Shown one piece after another: positions 60,104 through 64,000 of a DNA stretch of 64,000 nucleotides; the first letter of the stretch is position 1; every line of letters starts with the position of its first letter. The translations under genes and the position numbers were made by a program. This DNA comes from JAHDHW01 sp965220465 (GTDB lineage Bacteria; Bacteroidota; Bacteroidia; Chitinophagales; Saprospiraceae), in contig CBDCPZ010000023.1 in assembly GCA_965220465.1 (NCBI GenBank), forward strand, positions 795,216 to 859,215. The letters are read 5' to 3'. The notes under the pieces are model-generated. The model saw only the letters and a list, made by a program, of their open reading frames with translations, was not told the DNA's origin and made no database searches.

Positions 60104-61393
60104 TTATAATTTTGTAAAGTGAATGACTTCAACAACACCATTTTGGTTAGCTTGCAACAAGTACATTCCAGCTAATAAACCATTCACAGATATTTCATAA
60201 TCAACCGTGCCGGATGGAACGGAATAACGCTTTAATTCTCTTCCGTTTAGATCCAAAATCCGTAAAATGGTTGAAGACTTTCCGTTGGACCAACGAGCAT
60301 TCAAAACCTCATTTACCTGGCTTGGATAGGCAGCAAGCTGGATACCTTTATGAGCGGATTCCATATTAACGGACAAAACCTGGTGGTAGACAGAAGTACC
60401 ATCAAAATCTACTTGCCTTAGTCTGTAATAATTCACTCCTGTGAATGGTTTTTTATCCATGAAAGCGTAGTTGTTTATATCGTTGGAAGTTCCAACACCA
60501 TTAACACGGCCAATTTCAGTGAACTCCCTACCATCTGCGCTACGTTCTACTGCCATATAATCATTATTGATTTCGCTTGCAGTACTCCATTTGAGCTCGA
60601 CAGCATCATTTTTTTTGTAAGCATTAAAAGAAGTAAGGCTAATCGGTAGCACCGATTGTACAGTAAATATGATACGACCATCAGCTCCATCTCGAGAATT
60701 TCCACCTCCACTTCCTTTACCACCTCCTCCTCCTCCAGGAGCGAACCCCTCCCCTGCATCTGGGCTACCAGATTCATTGCTGCCTGCTCCTCCATTACCT
60801 GTACCAGCACCTCCTAAGCCTCCTGCTCCATTATTGCCATTGCTTCCATTATTTCCAACACATCCATTACCTGTATTATTTGGACAACCTCCTGAACTCA
60901 CAGAATAGGCAGATCCGCCACCGCCACCGCCGCCGCTATTGGTGTTTCCACCATTTCCTCCGTTTCCTCCTGACCACTTAATAGCTCCTAAGCTATTGCT
61001 TGCCAGACCTCCAATTCCTCCTGCTTGAGTTGTTGTGCTTTTACCTCCCTCTGCTTCGGTTAACACCATTCCTGATGTTGTATTAACAGTAACAGAGGAT
61101 TTTCCTCCCGGGTTAGAGGGCGTTCCACCAACACCCACATTAACGGTGTAAGTTCCAGCCACTACTTCTAATTCATTTGATGCAAAAGCACCGCCACCAC
61201 CGCCGCCTTTTCTTGAACCTGAATTGGTGCCACCACCACCGCCAGCTCCCCATACGTCTATTTTAATCACAGCGACATAACCTGCTGGAACAGTATAAGT
61301 CCCATTGGAATTAAAGAATTGATCAACAGGTTGCGCAGATAGGAAATTTAGCCCAGCAAGGGCTAGGAATAGCATAAATAATTTTTTCATCAC
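60104..61393 (-). CDS. Glycine-rich surface protein with T9SS sorting domain
   Basis: 429 residues. A signal peptide (LFMLFLALAGLNFLSAQ) is followed by a glycine-rich domain (about 25-245), with a VIKIDVWGAGGGG start, GTYTVNVGVGG core and runs of Gly/Asn/Ser. It resembles the glycine-rich lectin-like or GRP domains found in surface proteins. Residues about 255-345 form an FN3-like sandwich (LTSFNAYKKNDAVELKWSTASEINN ... VNYYRLRQVDFDG), and the last 75 residues form a T9SS type A domain (LDLNGRELKRYSVPSG ... LLAGMYLLQANQNG). A surface adhesin or matrix protein is likely. High GC in the Gly codons gives it a base use unlike its neighbours. Confidence 0.87.
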   Translation of the reverse strand: MMKKLFMLFLALAGLNFLSAQPVDQFFNSNGTYTVPAGYVAVIKIDVWGAGGGGGTNSGSRKGGGGGGAFASNELEVVAGTYTVNVGVGGTPSNPGGKSSVTVNTTSGMVLTEAEGGKSTTTQAGGIGGLASNSLGAIKWSGGNGGNGGNTNSGGGGGGGSAYSVSSGGCPNNTGNGCVGNNGSNGNNGAGGLGGAGTGNGGAGSNESGSPDAGEGFAPGGGGGGKGSGGGNSRDGADGRIIFTVQSVLPISLTSFNAYKKNDAVELKWSTASEINNDYMAVERSADGREFTEIGRVNGVGTSNDINNYAFMDKKPFTGVNYYRLRQVDFDGTSVYHQVLSVNMESAHKGIQLAAYPSQVNEVLNARWSNGKSSTILRILDLNGRELKRYSVPSGTVDYEISVNGLLAGMYLLQANQNGVVEVIHFTKL

Positions 61394-61707
61394 GGTTTTG
61401 TTTATAAGATTATAAATATTTGTTATATGAGGCGCAAAGAAAAGTAATTTAATTGATTTTTGAAATCAATCAATCAAATAGTTACCAACAAACCGAAATA
61501 ATTTTGATTAACCAGATAAGTTGCGGCGAAAAAAAATAATTGAGAATTATAACACCTTGATTAACAGCAAAATACCTTAATACAGGCAGGTATTTTAACC
61601 GCTATAAAATACGTATAGGTAAAGTAAAAATTGGAACTCACAGCTATAAAACTCGACGATTCGGAATAGAGAATCCATCTTGCAATAATAAAGATATAGT
61701 TATGAAA
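61394..61707. other. Intergenic region downstream of the GNAT gene
   Basis: 314 bp, AT-rich. It carries the upstream region of the glycine-rich gene. I see a near match to the -7 element (TTTCTTTG, minus strand, near 61435) and no ORF or strong hairpin. Confidence 0.45.
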
Positions 61708-62243
61708 TCACAATTTTAGTTTCATCAACAGATCCTCGGAACTGGCATCTCCAAAATGGAAGGTTTTTCGATCAAAGATTTCAAATCCTTTGTTTTTATA
61801 AAACTGAATACCTGATAGATTTTCATCCCAAACGAGTAGCCACATCCATTCGTATTTTTTAGCCAATGAATAATCCATACAAAATTGAAACAAGATCTGG
61901 AGCCATATCCTTTACCTTTAAACTCATCCAGAAAATAGAAACGTTCTAACTCAATTGGCTTTGCATCCCCAAAATAGCTGTGTGGCCGATCCCATCTCAA
62001 TTTTGCGTAACCAATATTAAAATTTCCAACTTTCATAAGGAAAAAAACTGCTTCTGGATTTTCTAGTTGCTGTTTTATTTCTTTTTCAGAAAATGCATCC
62101 TTTAAATAAAGCGCCATATTTTCAAGATCCGTGTTTTGCGGATAAGCCTGCAAAAAGCTTCGACCAGCAATAGTTGCCAATTCCTTTAGATTCATTACTT
62201 TCGCCTCGATAATTTTGACTTCTTGATTTTGAGGAGTCTTCAT
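61708..62243 (-). pseudogene. GNAT N-acetyltransferase with one frameshift
   Basis: Two overlapping frames make one gene. The first (from 62243) gives MKTPQNQEVKIIEAKVMNLKEL through VFFLMKVGNFNIGYAKLRWD, LERFYFLDEFKGKGYGS. It then shifts near 61890, and the second frame continues LFQFCMDYSLAKKYEWMWLLVWDENLSGIQFYKNKGFEIFDRKTFHFG. The acetyl-CoA binding loop FKGKGYGS is intact, and the terminal GIQFYKNKGFEIF is the usual last helix and strand. The joined product has about 178 residues. The shift lies in the error-prone right end of the window and is probably not biological. It is divergent from the S9 peptidase gene, with 27 bp between starts. Confidence 0.83.
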
Positions 62244-62270
62244 TTTAAAATTTCACATTAATTTGCTAAA

Positions 62271-64000
62271 ATGATTCAATTGAAAAATTCACTTTTTTTT
62301 AGCACCCTTGCAACATTTATTCTTACAACCGGTTTGATGAGTTGTAATACTGAAAATGGCAACCAAAAAGAATCAAAAATAATAAGTATGAATGAAATTA
62401 TGATTGATGCCCCTGTCGCAAAGAAAGTTAAAAAAGACCTAACGCGTTCATGGCGATACTCGTATTGACAATTATTACTGGATGAAACTCAGTGATGAGC
62501 AGAAAAATGCTAAAACACCTGATCAACAAACCAAAGATGTGCTTGATTATCTCCATGCAGAAAATGATTATACCTCCGGCAAATTAAAACATACAGAAGC
62601 TTTTCAGGAAAAACTGTATTAATGAAATTGTTGGCAGGATTAAAAAAGATGATACTTCCGTTCCTTACAAAGACAATGGTTATTATTATATCACCCGCTA
62701 TGAAAAGGGAAAGGAATATCCAATTTACAGCCGAAAAAAGGAAACTTTGGAAGCTGCCATGAAGAAATAATGCTGGATGTCAATCAATTGGCAGAAGGTT
62801 ATTCCTACTTTGCTGCTGTTGGCCGCAGCGTAAGTCCCTGACAACAAAATACATTTCCTACGGAGAAGATACTTTGAGCCGTAGGATTTATACGATAAAA
62901 TTTAAAAATCTGGAGACAGGGGAAATGTATTCTGATGAAATCCCAAACACTTCCGGTGGATCTGTTTGGGCAAATGATAATCAGACTATTTTTTATTCTG
63001 TAAAAGATGATGCCCTTCGTTCTTATAAAATTTTTAAACACAAATTGGGTACTCCTGCCTCTGAAGACAAAGAAATTTACCACGAAAAAGATGAAACCTT
63101 CGGGACCTTCGTTTATAAAACTAAATCTGACAAGTACATTGTAATCGGTTCCTATCAAACGCTTTCTTCTGAGTACCAGCATTTTAGAAGCAGACAATCC
63201 AAACGGAACTTTTAGAATCGTTCAGCCACAGAGAGAGAAACCTGGAATATAGTATTGCTCATTTTGAAGATAAATTTTACATCCGAGACCAATTTGGATG
63301 CGAAAAATTTCCGTTTGATGGAAACAAGTGAAAAAGCAACTTCAAAGGAAAACTGGAAAGAAGTAGTTGCTCATCGCGAAGATGTTTTGTTAGAAGGAAT
63401 GGATATTTTCAAAGATTACATGGTGCTTTCCGAGCGTAAAGCAGGAATCACCCAGATTAGGGTTCATCCGTGGAAAGGAGAAGAACATTACATCGATTTC
63501 AAAGAAGATGCATACATGGCTTATACTTCCACCAATCCTGAGTTTGATACTGAAATACTCCGTTTGGGATATACGTCGTTGGCCACTCCCAATTCTACTT
63601 TTGATTACAACATGAAAATCCAAAGAGATGGACCTTGCTCAAGCAGCAAGAAGTTGTGGGAGATTTTAATCAAAATGACTACCAATCGGAAAGGCTTTTT
63701 GCCACAGCAGCGGATGGTACAAAAGTACCGATTTCTTTAGTTTATAAAAAAGGAACCAAAAAAGACGGCTCTGCTCCTCTCTTGCTTTATGGTTATGGCT
63801 CTTATGGAAATAGCATTGATCCGTATTTCAGCTCGGTAAGATTGAGCCTCTTGGATCGCGGGTTCATCTTTGCTATCGCTCACATCCGAGGTGGAGAGGA
63901 AATGGGTCGCTATTGGTATGAAGACGGAAAATTGTTGAAAAAGAAAAACACTTTTACCGATTTCATTGATTGTGGGCAACATTTGGTGAATGAAAAATAT
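62271..64000 (+). pseudogene. S9A prolyl oligopeptidase (oligopeptidase B-like) lipoprotein, frameshifted and cut by window edge
   Basis: The gene starts with a lipoprotein signal peptide (FFSTLATFILTTGLMSC). Joined frames read HGDTRIDNYYWMKL, NDYTSGKLKHTEAFQEKLY, EIVGRIKKDDTSVPYKDNGYYYITRYEKGKEYPIY, RRIYTIKFKNLETGEMY, VYKTKSDKYIVIGS and, before the edge, TKVPISLVYKKG, LLLYGYGSYGNSIDPYFS and AHIRGGEEMGRYWYEDG. This order is that of oligopeptidase B / prolyl oligopeptidase. The catalytic Ser, Asp and His would lie beyond 64000. Frames break near 62450, 62620, 62770, 62837, 62850, 63173 and later. Most resolved breaks are one extra base (for example CGTTCAT for CGTCAT). Sequencing error is the likely cause. 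Confidence 0.87.

Noticed and set aside
60669..60908. Proline-rich ORF on the plus strand
   Set aside because: It is the antisense shadow of the glycine-rich coding region on the minus strand, where GGN codons read as Pro codons on the other strand.
1..64000. tRNA, rRNA, riboswitch, CRISPR array or defence island
   Set aside because: None was recognised by eye. No spaced direct-repeat array and no restriction-modification, toxin-antitoxin or Cas-like protein was seen. A covariance-model scan would be needed to exclude small RNAs.

Overview
The window is AT-rich chromosomal DNA of a Bacteroidota bacterium, most likely from the Saprospiria/Cytophaga side of the phylum. The evidence is type IX secretion (T9SS) C-terminal sorting domains on several exported proteins, TonB-dependent receptors with an N-terminal carboxypeptidase-like regulatory domain, a TamL-type Omp85 lipoprotein, the futalosine menaquinone genes mqnA and mqnE, and TAnnTTTG promoter elements with little sign of Shine-Dalgarno sequences. 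No rRNA, tRNA, CRISPR array or prophage was seen.

Layout. 0-11.5 kb: truncated ccmB, a small T9SS protein, two peptidoglycan amidases (one 971 residues and multidomain), a histidine kinase, a class V PLP enzyme, msrA and an exported phage-tail-collar-like protein. 11.5-14.9 kb: a minus-strand sulfur operon, cysM - JAMM protease - CysO/MoaD-like carrier - MoeB-rhodanese. Its leader holds two consecutive tiny ORFs with runs of four and five Cys codons, each followed by a terminator-like hairpin. 14.9-17.7 kb: mqnA, a histidine phosphatase and mqnE. 17.8-27.8 kb: a glycosyltransferase, two TonB-dependent receptors, an outer-membrane barrel, an esterase-like T9SS protein lacking the nucleophile serine, and a lone cytochrome oxidase subunit III. 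28.0-29.2 kb: a complete IS4-family element with 17-bp inverted repeats and a perfect 9-bp target duplication. 29.4-42.6 kb: a DUF3857/transglutaminase-fold protein, frameshifted purL and TlpA-like genes, a TrmH-type methyltransferase, TamL, endonuclease III, a LuxC-like reductase, a DUF1415 protein and RluD. 42.8-64 kb: a DUF983 protein, a Cys/Met-metabolism PLP enzyme, PhoD-like phosphatase, an acyl-CoA carboxylase beta subunit, a large Asp-box T9SS protein, a methyltransferase, a three-part GT2-GT39-TPR fusion, an aspartate-type aminotransferase, a MATE exporter, a sorbosone-dehydrogenase-like lipoprotein, a glycine-rich T9SS protein, a GNAT and the start of an S9 prolyl oligopeptidase.

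Main result. The sulfur operon appears to encode carrier-protein-dependent cysteine synthesis. MoeB-rhodanese would charge the carrier, CysM would transfer the sulfur, and the JAMM protease would release cysteine. The carrier precursor ends Gly-Gly-Cys-Glu, so it already resembles the carrier-Cys adduct that the protease would cut. The tandem poly-Cys leaders look like two cysteine-sensing attenuators in series, and the first shows a plausible set of mutually exclusive pairings. This is inference from sequence.

Caution. Broken frames cluster at 31.5-34.4 kb and 61.7-64 kb. Most of the breaks I could resolve are single extra bases, often in short homopolymers. I read most of them as sequencing or assembly errors rather than real pseudogenes.
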